From: Methylobacterium currus
GTDB taxonomy: Bacteria; Pseudomonadota; Alphaproteobacteria; Rhizobiales; Beijerinckiaceae
Direction of reading: 5' to 3'
Length of the DNA: 64,000 bases
NCBI RefSeq assembly: GCF_003058325.1
Contig: NZ_CP028843.1
Span: 797,501-861,500 of the forward strand
Part shown: in pieces, positions 1-12,808 of the stretch
How the letters are laid out: every line of letters begins with the position of its first letter
Position numbering within the stretch: the first letter of the stretch is position 1
The notes under the pieces: model-generated
What the model was told of the DNA's origin: nothing
What the model saw: the letters and a program-made list of their open reading frames with translations, nothing else
Database searches by the model: none
Program-made: the position numbers and the translations under genes

Positions 1-2111
<2,111 letters not shown>

Positions 2112-2139
2112 GCCGCCTGTCCGTCGCGGGGGCGGGCCA

Positions 2140-2793
2140 TCACGCGTCCAGATCGCCGAGGGCACGGGCGATGAACTCGTCCACCAGCACCCGCAGGTTC
2201 TCCAGCGACGGCAGGTCCATCAGCATCGCCAGGTAGCCGCGGATGTCGCGCTCGCTCACCGAGAAGTCGATGTAGAGGAACAGCACCAGGGCCTCCGCGC
2301 CCGTCGGCGCCTCGCCCGTCTCCATCCCGAAGATCCGCGGGCCGTCACCGCGCACGATCCCGGGGAGCGACATGGTCAGCGTGCGCTGGAGCATGTTCGC
2401 CATGGTGGCGAGGCAACCGTTGAGGATGATGTTGCCGGTCTCGGCCAGGGCCTCGTCCTCGAGGGCGGCGACCTCCTCGGGCGAGAGTTCCTCGCCGGCC
2501 ACGGCCCGGACCAGCTCGCGGCCGTTCTCCTGCGGGAAGATCAGGAGGGCGCGGCCCGCGAAGGCGCCCGCGAAATCCTGGTGCACCACCACGAGCGGCG
2601 CCGCCTCGCGCTCGCCGATCAACCGCGCGGCGGCCTCGCGCGAGACGATCTCCACCGACGGCACCGAGAGCAGCACCTGGGTGCCGATCATCTGGCGCAG
2701 GCTCGCGGCCGCGCGGCTGACCCCGATATTGACGAGCTCGGTGAAGGCGTCCTGCTGCAGCTCGGTCAGGCCGATCGTCGCGTCGGCATTCAT
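2140..2793 (-). CDS. CheC-type CheY-phosphatase family protein
   Basis: 217 residues. CheC/CheX/FliY proteins dephosphorylate CheY-like receivers in the cytoplasm. Both halves keep the active-site pattern: D-A-F-T-E-L-V-N places Glu19 and Asn22, and E-A-L-A-E-T-G-N places Glu118 and Asn121, so both sites look intact. The ATG at 2793 overlaps the stop of the upstream single-domain receiver (ATGA), which implies translational coupling. The LOV kinase gene follows 28 bases later. No flagellar or other chemotaxis gene lies nearby, so the natural partner is the receiver encoded just upstream. That pairing is inferred; the family assignment is strong. A less likely alternative is a CheC homologue acting on a receiver domain in the missing part of the kinase. 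Confidence 0.85.
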   Translation of the reverse strand: MNADATIGLTELQQDAFTELVNIGVSRAAASLRQMIGTQVLLSVPSVEIVSREAAARLIGEREAAPLVVVHQDFAGAFAGRALLIFPQENGRELVRAVAGEELSPEEVAALEDEALAETGNIILNGCLATMANMLQRTLTMSLPGIVRGDGPRIFGMETGEAPTGAEALVLFLYIDFSVSERDIRGYLAMLMDLPSLENLRVLVDEFIARALGDLDA

Positions 2794-3209
2794 GGCGTAC
2801 CGCCCCGGCGCAGGCGCAGGGCCGCGCCCGAGAGGAAGCCCGCCAGCGCCTCGCCGGTGAGGGGCTTGGCGAGGAACGTCGCCTCGAGCTCGCGGGCGCG
2901 GGCGATCACCTCGTCCTGGATGTTGGCCGAGATCACCGCGATCGGCATTCCCGGCCGCTCGGCGCGCAGCTGCTCCGCGAGGGCGAGCCCGTCCCTGCCC
3001 GGCATGTTGAAGTCGAGGAGCGCCACGTCGACCGGCTCGGCCGCCACGATGGTCGCGGCCTCGTCGGCATTGGCCGCCTCGCGCACCGCCCAGTCCGGTC
3101 GGGCCTGCCGCAGCAGCCTCGCGGCGACGGCCCGGGCGAGCTTGCTGTCGTCCACGACGAGGACGGTGACGGGCATGGGAGCGGTCGAAGGCTGCGACAT
3201 GACCAGCAT
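2790..3209 (-). CDS. Single-domain response regulator (receiver only)
   Basis: 139 residues consisting of one receiver domain with no output domain. The acidic pair is Asp20-Asp21, the phospho-acceptor is Asp66 in LLDFNMPG, the switch residue is Ser94 and the conserved lysine is Lys115 in LAKPL. It probably exchanges phosphate with the LOV kinase of the same operon and is reset by the CheC-type phosphatase whose start codon overlaps this stop. The layout recalls the LovK-LovR pair of Caulobacter (a LOV kinase with a single-domain receiver), with a phosphatase added. Start 3209 is the first ATG; an in-frame ATG at 3200 is equally possible, and neither has a clear ribosome site. Confidence 0.85.
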   Translation of the reverse strand: MLVMSQPSTAPMPVTVLVVDDSKLARAVAARLLRQARPDWAVREAANADEAATIVAAEPVDVALLDFNMPGRDGLALAEQLRAERPGMPIAVISANIQDEVIARARELEATFLAKPLTGEALAGFLSGAALRLRRGGTP

Positions 3210-3397
3210 CTAGGCGGTTTTGGCCGAAAGGGGAATGGAAAGTCCCGCCCTCCCGGCGGCCTCGCGCGATGCAGCGCCGCTTTGCCCACCGGAGAGGCCG
3301 ACTTGCATCGCCGGACCATGCCTGGACCACGGCCCGGTCCCCGTCCCGGGCCCGGACAGCTCCCGCTGCCGCGGACCTGGCGAGGCGCCGGATCCCG

Positions 3398-5551
3398 CTA
3401 CCACCACCCCCGCCGGATCGCCCCCGTCTCGCCGAAGTAGTCCGGCGCAGGCTGCACGACCGCGGGTTCCTCGGGCTCGGTCGCGGCGGCGACCGGGCGG
3501 CGGTGGCCTGAGCGGGGCGCGGCCTGCTGCTGCGCGAGGTCGCGGTGCGGGCGCGGGGCCGCGCCGGGAGCCGAGGCAGGCGCCCCGGCGGGCTTCGGCC
3601 CGGCAACCTTCGGCCCGGCGACCTTCGGCTTGTGGCCGGCTTCCGGCGGCAGCGCTTCGCTCGACAGGCCGAGCGCCACCTTCACCCGGGCATTGACGCC
3701 GTAGAGGTCGGGCAGGCTGCGCAAGCTCCCGGTCGAATCGGCCTCCAGGGTGAAGTAGGCGAGGTGGACCGGCAGCTTCTCGGGCAGCATCACGGTGCGC
3801 TCGCCCTTGCCGATCAGCTTCTGCAGGCGCTCGGTCGGCCAGTGCGGCCCGAGCACCACCTGCGCGAAGCGGAACGGATCGTCGACGCGCACGCAGCCAT
3901 GGCTCAGCGCCCGCTCCGAGCGGGAGAACAGGCTGCGGTTCGGCGTGTCGTGCAGGTAGACCGCGTGGTCGTTGGGGAACATGAACTTGATGAAGCCGAG
4001 CGCGTTGCGCTCGCCCGGCGGCTGCCGGATCGCGATGCCGTTGCCGCGCTTCACCACCTGGTAGCCGAGCCGCGCCGCGTAGTTCGGGTCGCGGGCGAGG
4101 CCCGGGAGGAACTGGCTCTTCAGGATCGAGGGCGGCACCGTCCAGGACGGGTTGACCACCGCGTAGGTCATCTCGCCGGAGAAGATCGGTGTCGGGGAAT
4201 CGGGCTTGCCGACGATCACCCGCGCCTCGTCGAGGACGCGGCCGTCGCGCATCACCCGCACCTTGTACTCGGGGATGTTGACGAAGACGTGGGTACGGCC
4301 GAGATCCGCCGGCAGCCAGCGCCAGCGCTCCATGTTGGCCAGGATGTCCGCCTCCTGCTTGCCCGGGCTCGAGCCCGCGAGCGCCGCCACGGTGGCCGGA
4401 TCGAGGACGCCGCTGGCCTTCATGCCGCGCTCGCGCTGGAAGCTCGCCACCGCCGTCGCCACGCCCTCGTCGTAGGCGGTAGCATCCTGCGCGCCGCCGA
4501 GACCGAACCGGGCGCGGATCAGCGGCACCCGCGGGTCGCGCATGCCGGTCTTCAGCGCTGGGCCCTTCGGCAGGCGCACCATCGGCACGGCGCGGTTCGG
4601 CTGCTGGGCCCGCACGCTCGCGAGCTTCGCCTTGAGGGCGAGGTAGCCGGGTTGCGCCGGATTGTAGGCCTGGAGCAGGCCGCCGGCACTCGCGGCCGCC
4701 GGGGTGAGCCGGGCCAGCACCGCGTCGGCGGCCGGCAGATCGAGCTTCGGGGTGATGAAGCGCGACAGGCGCGACGGCTCGATGCGGCTGCCGCGGGCGT
4801 CGCGAGCATAGAGCACGGCGGCGGCGGAGAGCTTCAGGTCCGCCTCGGCCCGGTCCGCCGGCTTGGCGTGGGGCGGGTCGAGGAGCGGGATCGGGTAGGC
4901 GAGGGGGTCGAGCCCGTCCTCGCCCGCCGCCTGCAGCCGGGCGATCACCGCCTTGGCGGCCTCGGTCCAGCCGGTTTCGGTGAGCCAGACCGACTTGAAG
5001 GCGCCGAGCGCGTAGAAGGCCTGGATCGCCTCGCGCTGCTTCGTGTTCAGGCGGCGGATCAGGCTGAAATTCGGGTCGGCGAGGCGCGCCGCCACCACCT
5101 CGGCGACCGGGTCGCCGGGGGCGGGCGGGGGCAGGGCGGGGCCTGAGGCCTCCGCCGGCGCAGCCGGCGCATCCGCGGGCGGCGGTGCCGGGCTGCCCGG
5201 GAGGGCCGCAGGCTGGACCGGGGCGGCCTCGGGCGGGGCGGCAGAGGGTTCGGTCGCAGCGGCAGGCTTCGGCGGAGCCTCGGCCTGGGGAGCGTCCGTA
5301 CCGGGCTTGGGAGTATCCGTGCCGGGCTCGGACATCTCCGTGACGGGCTTGGACATCTCCGTGCCGGGCTTGGGCCCGTCCGGGATCGCGGTGATCGCGG
5401 GAGGCGGCGTCGCAGGCACGCCCGCCACGGCGTCCGGCGCCGCGGCGGCGCCCTCGGCCCGCGCTGGCGGCAGCCCGGATTGCGCCGCCAGCAGCACCGC
5501 GAGGGCCGCTGCCGCGCCCGCGTTCCGGCCGGTCCTGCGCTTGGGAGCCAT
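3398..5551 (-). CDS. L,D-transpeptidase, large YcbB-like form with Pro-rich N-terminus
   Basis: 717 residues, exported to the periplasm. L,D-transpeptidases form 3-3 cross-links in peptidoglycan or attach proteins to it. A twin-Arg-poor, Ala-rich signal peptide covers about residues 1-33. Residues 35-150 are low-complexity, rich in Pro and Ala, and contain four 7-residue repeats. A scaffold region and a peptidoglycan-binding-type segment (about 350-400) follow, then the YkuD catalytic domain with HDTPN and SHGCVR, where Cys553 is the predicted nucleophile. The C-terminal tail is again rich in Pro and Ala. It is transcribed towards the receiver operon and lies 263 bases downstream of a sigma-54 response regulator on the same strand. 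The substrate cannot be read from sequence. Confidence 0.9.
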   Translation of the reverse strand: MAPKRRTGRNAGAAAALAVLLAAQSGLPPARAEGAAAAPDAVAGVPATPPPAITAIPDGPKPGTEMSKPVTEMSEPGTDTPKPGTDAPQAEAPPKPAAATEPSAAPPEAAPVQPAALPGSPAPPPADAPAAPAEASGPALPPPAPGDPVAEVVAARLADPNFSLIRRLNTKQREAIQAFYALGAFKSVWLTETGWTEAAKAVIARLQAAGEDGLDPLAYPIPLLDPPHAKPADRAEADLKLSAAAVLYARDARGSRIEPSRLSRFITPKLDLPAADAVLARLTPAAASAGGLLQAYNPAQPGYLALKAKLASVRAQQPNRAVPMVRLPKGPALKTGMRDPRVPLIRARFGLGGAQDATAYDEGVATAVASFQRERGMKASGVLDPATVAALAGSSPGKQEADILANMERWRWLPADLGRTHVFVNIPEYKVRVMRDGRVLDEARVIVGKPDSPTPIFSGEMTYAVVNPSWTVPPSILKSQFLPGLARDPNYAARLGYQVVKRGNGIAIRQPPGERNALGFIKFMFPNDHAVYLHDTPNRSLFSRSERALSHGCVRVDDPFRFAQVVLGPHWPTERLQKLIGKGERTVMLPEKLPVHLAYFTLEADSTGSLRSLPDLYGVNARVKVALGLSSEALPPEAGHKPKVAGPKVAGPKPAGAPASAPGAAPRPHRDLAQQQAAPRSGHRRPVAAATEPEEPAVVQPAPDYFGETGAIRRGWW
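5288..5371 (-). repeat. Four 21-bp coding repeats (7-residue units) in the L,D-transpeptidase linker
   Basis: Residues 61-88 of the transpeptidase read as four imperfect heptads: KPGTEMS, KPVTEMS, EPGTDTP and KPGTDAP. They lie in the disordered linker between the signal peptide and the folded part, a place where copy number can vary by slippage. Confidence 0.85.
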
Positions 5552-5814
5552 GGTCCTCTCCTCGAAGCCGCGGCCGGGAGAGCGGCCACGCTGGTCAATC
5601 TAGACTAGTAAACACGTCGGCGCATGCCGTGCCATCGCACGGCAGCCACACTCCGGCGGCATGCAACCTTGGGCGTCCGCGGTGTGTTGTGGCGCACCAC
5701 GGCGGTGATCGCGGTGCGAAACCCGGAATGGTGACCTTGCTGCTCCGCCCGCCGCCCGCCCAAGACCCGCGAAATGCGGTTTTCTTCGGACCGGACCGTG
5801 CGCGGGCGTGAAGA

Positions 5815-7302
<1,488 letters not shown>

Positions 7303-7598
7303 CTGTTCTCCTCGGAGGACCGGCGCCGGGGAGCACCGCCCTGAAAGCCGTCGCGGCGCCCGGCCCCGGCGAGCGGGCTCCCGGCGAATCACGCGGCTGT
7401 TTCGTTTCGAGCCGTATGCTGCGTCACAAGCGTAAAGTGGCTCTTAACGCCAACGAGAGGTTACCGGCGGCGGGGCGCCTCGCGCGGCAATCGCCGCGGG
7501 CTCGGTTGATCGCGGGCCGGCGGCGGCCGATATGTCCTCGGCATCGTCTGCCAGAGATGGTTCGCCAGCGATCGTCTGGCCTAAAAGGAATATCGTCC
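7303..7598. other. Divergent intergenic region between the sigma-54 regulator and pepF
   Basis: 296 bases without a convincing gene. It must hold the promoters of both divergent genes, but no clear -35/-10 or -24/-12 pair stands out. The only firm signals are the two ribosome sites at its edges (GAGGAG on the minus strand and AAAGGA on the plus strand). Confidence 0.4.
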
Positions 7599-9467
7599 AT
7601 GCCGCTGAGTGCCGCCGCGCCGTCGGACAGCGCCCTGAGCACCGCCCAGGCCACGGCCCGCGCCGTCGATCTCGGGCCGCTGCCGGAATGGGACCTGTCC
7701 GACCTTTATGCCGGCCTCGACGACCCGGCCTTCGCCGACGACCTTGCGACAGCCGAGTCCGAGTGCCGGGGCTTCGCCGACAGCTATCGCGGCCGCGTCA
7801 GGGACCTGGTGTCCGGCGAGGGCGCGTCCGACGGTCTCGGCACCGCCGTCGCCGCCTACGAGGCGATCGAGGACCGGCTCGGCCGGCTGATGTCCTATGC
7901 GGGCCTCGTCTATTCGGGCGACACCACCGACCCGGCGAGGGCGAAGTTCTACGGCGACACCCAGGAGCGGCTGACGAATGCGGCCAGCGACCTCCTGTTC
8001 TTCACCCTCGAGCTCAACCGGATCGAGGATGCGCTGATCGACGCGGCCGCGGCCCACCCGCCGCTCGCGCGCTACCGCCCCTGGCTCGAGGATATTCGCC
8101 GCGAGAAGCCGCACCAGCTGAGCGACGAGGCGGAGAAGCTCTTCCTCGAGAAGTCGGTGACCGGGCGCGCGGCCTGGAACCGGCTGTTCGACGAGACCAT
8201 CGCGTCCCTCCGTTTCCCCCTGCGCGGCGAGGAGCTGACGCTGGAGCCGACGCTCAACAAGCTCCAGGATCCCGACGAGACATTGCGCCGGGACGCCGCC
8301 GGGGCGCTCAGCACCGTATTCCGGGCGAACCTGCGGGTGTTCACGCTGATCACCAACACGCTCGCCAAGGACAAGGAGATCTCCGACCGCTGGCGCGGCT
8401 TCACCGACGTGGCGGATGCCCGCCACCTCGCCAACCGCGTCGAGCGCGACACCGTCGAGGCCCTGGTCGCCGCCGTGCAGGCGGCCTATCCGCGCCTGTC
8501 GCACCGCTACTACAAGCTGAAGGCGCGGTGGTTCGGCCGGGACGACCTGGCCTATTGGGACCGCAACGCGCCGCTGCCGAAGGTCGAGCAGCGCACGATC
8601 CCCTGGGCCGAGGCGCGCGAGACCGTGCTGTCCGCCTACGGCGCCTTCTCGCCGAAGATGGCCGAGATCGCCCGGCGCTTCTTCGACGGCAGCTGGATCG
8701 ACGCGCCGGTGCGGCCCGGCAAGGCGCCGGGCGCCTTCGCGCACCCGACCGTGCCCTCGGCCCATCCCTTCGTGCTCGTGAACTACCAGGGCAAGCCGCG
8801 GGACGTGATGACGCTCGCCCACGAGCTCGGCCACGGCGTGCACCAGGTGCTGGCGGCGCCGAACGGCGCGCTGATGGCGCCGACGCCGCTGACGCTGGCC
8901 GAGACCGCCAGCGTGTTCGGCGAGATGCTGACCTTCCGCCGCGTGCTGGAGGCCACTACCGACCCGGTGCAGCGCCGGGCGATGCTGGCTGCCAAGGTCG
9001 AGGACATGATCAACACGGTGGTGCGCCAGATCGCGTTCTACGCCTTCGAACGCAAGGTCCACCTCGCCCGCCGCGAGGGCGAGCTGACCGCCGACAAGGT
9101 CAACGCCCTGTGGATGTCGGTGCAGGCAGAGAGCTTGGGGCCGGCGATCCGCCTCGACGAGGGCTACGAGCCGTACTGGGCCTATATCCCGCACTTCATC
9201 CACTCGCCGTTCTACGTCTACGCCTACGCCTTCGGCGACTGCCTGGTGAACTCGCTCTACGGCGTCTACCAGCGGGCGAGCGGCGACAAGGCGGCAGAGG
9301 AAGCCTTCGTCGAGCGCTACTTCGCGCTGCTCTCGGCCGGCGGCAGCAAGCCCTATGGCGAGTTGCTGGCGCCGTTCGGGCTGGACGCCCGCGACCCGGC
9401 CTTCTGGCAGATCGGCCTGTCGATGATCGAGGGGATGATCGCCGAGCTGGAGGCGATGGAGGCGTAG
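7599..9467 (+). CDS. pepF: M3 family oligoendopeptidase F
   Basis: 622 residues, cytoplasmic zinc metallopeptidase cleaving oligopeptides. The zinc motif HELGH gives His408, Glu409 and His412, with the downstream glutamate helix as in M3B peptidases; the length matches the family. Start 7599 is preferred because AAAAGGA precedes it and the PepF N-terminal homology starts shortly after; upstream in-frame codons are unconserved sequence. It stands alone on the plus strand and is followed by a CorA-type transporter after 128 bases. Confidence 0.92.
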   Translation: MPLSAAAPSDSALSTAQATARAVDLGPLPEWDLSDLYAGLDDPAFADDLATAESECRGFADSYRGRVRDLVSGEGASDGLGTAVAAYEAIEDRLGRLMSYAGLVYSGDTTDPARAKFYGDTQERLTNAASDLLFFTLELNRIEDALIDAAAAHPPLARYRPWLEDIRREKPHQLSDEAEKLFLEKSVTGRAAWNRLFDETIASLRFPLRGEELTLEPTLNKLQDPDETLRRDAAGALSTVFRANLRVFTLITNTLAKDKEISDRWRGFTDVADARHLANRVERDTVEALVAAVQAAYPRLSHRYYKLKARWFGRDDLAYWDRNAPLPKVEQRTIPWAEARETVLSAYGAFSPKMAEIARRFFDGSWIDAPVRPGKAPGAFAHPTVPSAHPFVLVNYQGKPRDVMTLAHELGHGVHQVLAAPNGALMAPTPLTLAETASVFGEMLTFRRVLEATTDPVQRRAMLAAKVEDMINTVVRQIAFYAFERKVHLARREGELTADKVNALWMSVQAESLGPAIRLDEGYEPYWAYIPHFIHSPFYVYAYAFGDCLVNSLYGVYQRASGDKAAEEAFVERYFALLSAGGSKPYGELLAPFGLDARDPAFWQIGLSMIEGMIAELEAMEA

Positions 9468-9595
9468 GCCCCGGAGGGTGGCATAGCGCCAAAGCGTCAT
9501 CGAACCGTCGTAACCGGCCCCTAGCGACGGCGACCGGGTGCGGCGGCGTCCCGGTCGTTCCCCGTTTGGACAAGCGGGGACGCGAAGGACGCCCG

Positions 9596-10642
9596 ATGCC
9601 CCCCCTCCTCAGCGACGAACCCGCCCTGCCGGGCCTGATCTGGGCGATGCGGTTCGACGCGGCCGGGCGCGGGCGGCTGGTCGGGCCCGGCGAGGAGATT
9701 CCGGCGTTGGGCCGCTTCGGCGAGGGCTTCGTCTGGCTCCACGTCAACCTCAACGACGCGAGGGTGCCGGCCCTGGTGGCGGAGGGGCGGTTCGGCCCGC
9801 CCGACCTCGCGGCGGCGGCCTTCGCCAGCGATCCGCACCAGCGGGTCACCGTCGAGGACGGACAGGTCGGCGGCGTCATCGCCGATCTCACCCGGGACGC
9901 CGACCTCGCCCGCGACGCCGAGGCGCCTGCCGTACCGGAGCGCCTGCCCGACGCCGCCGGGCGGCTGCATTTCGTGCTCGGGCCGAACTACCTCGTCAGC
10001 GGGCGCCGGCACCCGATCGTCGGGCCCGATGCGGTGCGCGAGGCGATCGCCGAGGGGAGGGCGCTGCCAGGGCCGGTGGCACTGCTCGAGACGCTGATCG
10101 ACCGGGTCGCCGCGGCGATCGGCGCCCGGGGCGCGATCCTGTCCGAGCGCCTCGACGGGATCGAGGACCACATCCTCGACGAGCGCATCCGCGCGGAGAC
10201 CCGCCAGCTCGGGCCGATCCGCCGCGACGCCGTGCGGCTGCACCGCCAGCTCAACGGCCTGCGGGCGGTGTTCCACCGCCTGGAGGAGGATGGCGAGGAC
10301 CTGCCGGAGGAGACCCTGGAGGCCGCCGCGCGCATCGCCCAGCGCCTCGACGCGCTGGACCGCGACATGGTGGTGCTGGCCGAGCGCAGCCGGCTCCTGC
10401 AGGAAGAGCTCTCCGGCCTGCTCGCCCGCCAGTCGAACCGCCAGCTCCACACCCTGTCGATCCTGACCGCGTTGTTCCTGCCGCCGACCCTGGTCACCGG
10501 CCTGTTCGGCATGAACACCAAGAACCTGCCCTTCGCCGACTGGGAGGACGGCTCGACGGCGGCGATCGGAATCGCCGTCCTGTCCGCCGCGGCGGCCTTC
10601 CTGTTGATCCGCCGGCTCGGGCTCGGCGGGCAGAGGGGGTGA
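9596..10642 (+). CDS. zntB: CorA/ZntB family divalent metal transporter
   Basis: 348 residues. A large cytoplasmic N-terminal domain with a long coiled-coil helix (about 190-290) is followed by two C-terminal membrane helices. The selectivity motif GMN (305-307) reads GMNTKNLP at the end of the first helix. CorA proteins carry Mg2+ or Co2+; the ZntB branch carries Zn2+ driven by protons. The overall form fits ZntB better than CorA, but the ion cannot be decided from sequence alone. The stop lies three bases from the convergent stop of the DMT exporter. Confidence 0.85.
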   Translation: MPPLLSDEPALPGLIWAMRFDAAGRGRLVGPGEEIPALGRFGEGFVWLHVNLNDARVPALVAEGRFGPPDLAAAAFASDPHQRVTVEDGQVGGVIADLTRDADLARDAEAPAVPERLPDAAGRLHFVLGPNYLVSGRRHPIVGPDAVREAIAEGRALPGPVALLETLIDRVAAAIGARGAILSERLDGIEDHILDERIRAETRQLGPIRRDAVRLHRQLNGLRAVFHRLEEDGEDLPEETLEAAARIAQRLDALDRDMVVLAERSRLLQEELSGLLARQSNRQLHTLSILTALFLPPTLVTGLFGMNTKNLPFADWEDGSTAAIGIAVLSAAAAFLLIRRLGLGGQRG

Positions 10643-10645
10643 GGC

Positions 10646-11551
10646 TCAGCCGAGCTTGCGGCGCCCGGACAGCTCCGCCACCGCGATGCCGCCGAGCACG
10701 AGGGCGAGGGCCGAGGCCTCGACGAGGCCGAAGGGCTCGCCCACCAGACCCACCGCCAGGATCGCCCCGAAGGCCGGCACCAGGTTGTTGAACAGGCCGG
10801 CGCGGTTCGGGCCGATCGTTTCGACCCCGCGCATATAGGCGAGCTGCGCCACCAGCGACGGCCCGAGCGCCGTGAAGGCGATCAGCGCCCAGCCGGCGGC
10901 GCCGGGCCAGAGGATGCGGCCGGCCGCCCACTCGCCGGCGAGCAGCGGCAGCGAGGTCGCCCAGGCCGCCACCGCCATGGCGGCGAAGAAGGCCAGGGCC
11001 GGCACCGCCGGCCGCAGGGGCAGGGCGACCGTGTAGCCGGCGTAGAACAGGCAGGCCAGCAGCACCAGGAGGTCGCCGCGGTTGACGTCGAGGGCGCGCA
11101 GCCGCGCGAGGTCGCCGTGGCTCGCCACCAGCACCACCCCGGCGAGCGTGATGGCGGCGCCGAGGAACTGGCCGCCCCGCACCGCGACGCCGCGGACGAG
11201 GAAGTTCAGGAGCAGCACCAGGACCGGGATCGTGCCCTCGATCAAGGACAGGTTCACGGCGCTCGTCAGCGCCCCCGCCTCGTAGGCCAGCGCGTTGAAG
11301 CCGGTATAGCCGAAGCCGCCCATCAGCAGGATCAGCGGCCAATGCGCCAGCAGGGCGCGACGGTGCGCCCATGTCTCGCGCCCGGCCAGGAGCGCGATCG
11401 CCGTGAGGGCGATCGACCAGCGCAAGGCGACCAGGGCCTGCGGCGAGACGAGGCCGACGGCGACCTTGCTCGCCACCGCGTTGCCGGCCCAGAGCAGGGT
11501 CGCGAAGGCGAGAAGCGCGTAGGCGGTCGCGGCCGAACGGCCGTGCCTCAC
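10646..11551 (-). CDS. DMT superfamily transporter (EamA domains)
   Basis: 301 residues with about ten membrane helices in two EamA repeats, typical of metabolite exporters in the inner membrane. The substrate is unknown. Start is GTG at 11551 with GAGGAAA upstream; that ribosome site is formed by the 14-bp repeats that follow the hydrolase gene. It probably shares a transcript with the hydrolase upstream (38-base gap). Confidence 0.88.
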   Translation of the reverse strand: MRHGRSAATAYALLAFATLLWAGNAVASKVAVGLVSPQALVALRWSIALTAIALLAGRETWAHRRALLAHWPLILLMGGFGYTGFNALAYEAGALTSAVNLSLIEGTIPVLVLLLNFLVRGVAVRGGQFLGAAITLAGVVLVASHGDLARLRALDVNRGDLLVLLACLFYAGYTVALPLRPAVPALAFFAAMAVAAWATSLPLLAGEWAAGRILWPGAAGWALIAFTALGPSLVAQLAYMRGVETIGPNRAGLFNNLVPAFGAILAVGLVGEPFGLVEASALALVLGGIAVAELSGRRKLG

Positions 11552-11557
11552 GCCGAT

Positions 11558-11596
11558 TTCCTCACGCCCGGTTCCTCACGCCCGGTTCCTCACGCC
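11558..11596. repeat. 14-bp direct repeats spanning the hydrolase stop codon
   Basis: Two identical tandem copies of TTCCTCACGCCCGG (11558-11571 and 11572-11585) and a partial third (11586-11596). The hydrolase stop (11590-11592) lies in the third unit. On the minus strand each unit carries GTGAGGAA, and the last one supplies the ribosome site for the DMT gene. Confidence 0.9.
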
Positions 11597-12540
11597 AAGG
11601 CCATCAGGAAGCGCTCGATCAGCTCCAGGGCCCGCTGGGTCATGGCGAGGTTGTAGCGGATGAACACGTGGCAGCCGCCGGTATAGACCGACGTGTAGCC
11701 GCCATTGTTGGCCGCCGCCCAGCGCATCGACATGAACAGCGTGTCGTCGAGGAGGGGATCGCGGGTGCCGACCGAGAACAGGGCCGGGGGCAGGCCGGCG
11801 AGGTCGGCATAGAGCGGCGACACGTCGGGCGAGCGCCGGGCCACGCCCTCCGGCACGAAGCCGTCGGCGAAGCGGCGTATGTCGGTGGAGTTGAGGACCA
11901 GGCGCTCCTCGCCCCAGTTGCGGGCGCTCGCGGTGACGCCGAGGTCGTAGAGGCCCGAAAACAGGTTGGCGCCGCGAAACGCCTTCGGCAGCCGGTGGCG
12001 GTCGCGCAGGCGCAGGAGCGTCATCACGCTCAGATGCGCGCCGACCGATTCGCCGCCGATGGTCAGCGCCTCGACCCCGAACAGCTTGCGGCCCTCGTGG
12101 TAGAGCCAGAGCGCCGCCGCCTCGCAATCGTCGATCGGGGCCGGGTAGGGGTGCTCGGGCGCCAGCCGGTACCCCACCGAGACGCAGACGAAGCCGCAGC
12201 GCTCGGCGATGCGCTCGAGCCAGGGATCCTGCTCGTCGGCGGCGCCCCAGACCCAGCCGCCGGAATGGATGTGCAGGTAGGCGCCCCGGGCTTTCCGCTG
12301 CGGCCGGATCACCCGCAGGGCCAACGGCCCGCCGGGGCCCGGAATCGTGATCGTCTCCGCCCGGGCGCTGCGGGGCATCGCCGGATAGGCGAAGCTGCCG
12401 CGCCGGCGGCGCTCGCGCACCTCCTCCACCGGCATGGACCAGGGATCCGGCGCCTGGGCCTGGGCGGCGATGATCTCCCGGTTCAGCCGCTCGGCCTCGG
12501 GGTCGGCTTTCGCCGGGTCGAAGAGCGCGTGGTCGATCAT
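11590..12540 (-). CDS. Alpha/beta hydrolase of the hormone-sensitive lipase family
   Basis: 316 residues, esterase or lipase of uncertain substrate. The oxyanion-hole motif appears as HSGGW in place of HGGG(W), and the nucleophile is Ser165 in GESVG. The C-terminal acid and base are likely the Asp in GTRDPLLDD and the His in GGCHVF. Start 12540 gives the family N-terminus (MIDHALFDP); an in-frame ATG 25 codons earlier adds a Pro-rich leader and is less likely. It is probably cotranscribed with the DMT exporter downstream. Confidence 0.88.
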   Translation of the reverse strand: MIDHALFDPAKADPEAERLNREIIAAQAQAPDPWSMPVEEVRERRRRGSFAYPAMPRSARAETITIPGPGGPLALRVIRPQRKARGAYLHIHSGGWVWGAADEQDPWLERIAERCGFVCVSVGYRLAPEHPYPAPIDDCEAAALWLYHEGRKLFGVEALTIGGESVGAHLSVMTLLRLRDRHRLPKAFRGANLFSGLYDLGVTASARNWGEERLVLNSTDIRRFADGFVPEGVARRSPDVSPLYADLAGLPPALFSVGTRDPLLDDTLFMSMRWAAANNGGYTSVYTGGCHVFIRYNLAMTQRALELIERFLMALA

Positions 12541-12808
12541 GCTCGGGGTATCAATCTCGTGGCGCTGCGCCGCCGGCGCGGGCGGCGGAGCGTCTCGGGG
12601 TTGCGGGCGGGCCACCGTCCAGCCCGGTATGGCACACCGGGTATCTTGGGATAATCCGCAAAGGTTGCCATCTCAGGTCCGGATTGCCAAACGGTGCAAT
12701 GCGTCAGGCCACGCAGGGTTTCGTCCGGGATGTGGCAATCCCGCAACGCTTGGGTTGCGCCGCGTCACGGTTGACCGTCTATCCGCCACGGCAGGGCCGC
12801 GAGGAAGC

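Noticed and set aside
2790..3606. Upstream in-frame extensions of the CheC gene to 3606
   Set aside because: They run through the receiver gene in another frame; the coupled ATG at 2793 gives the proper CheC N-terminus.
7532..9500. Extended frames overlapping pepF on both strands
   Set aside because: They are out of frame with the zinc-motif peptidase and have Arg/Ala/Gly-biased low-complexity products.
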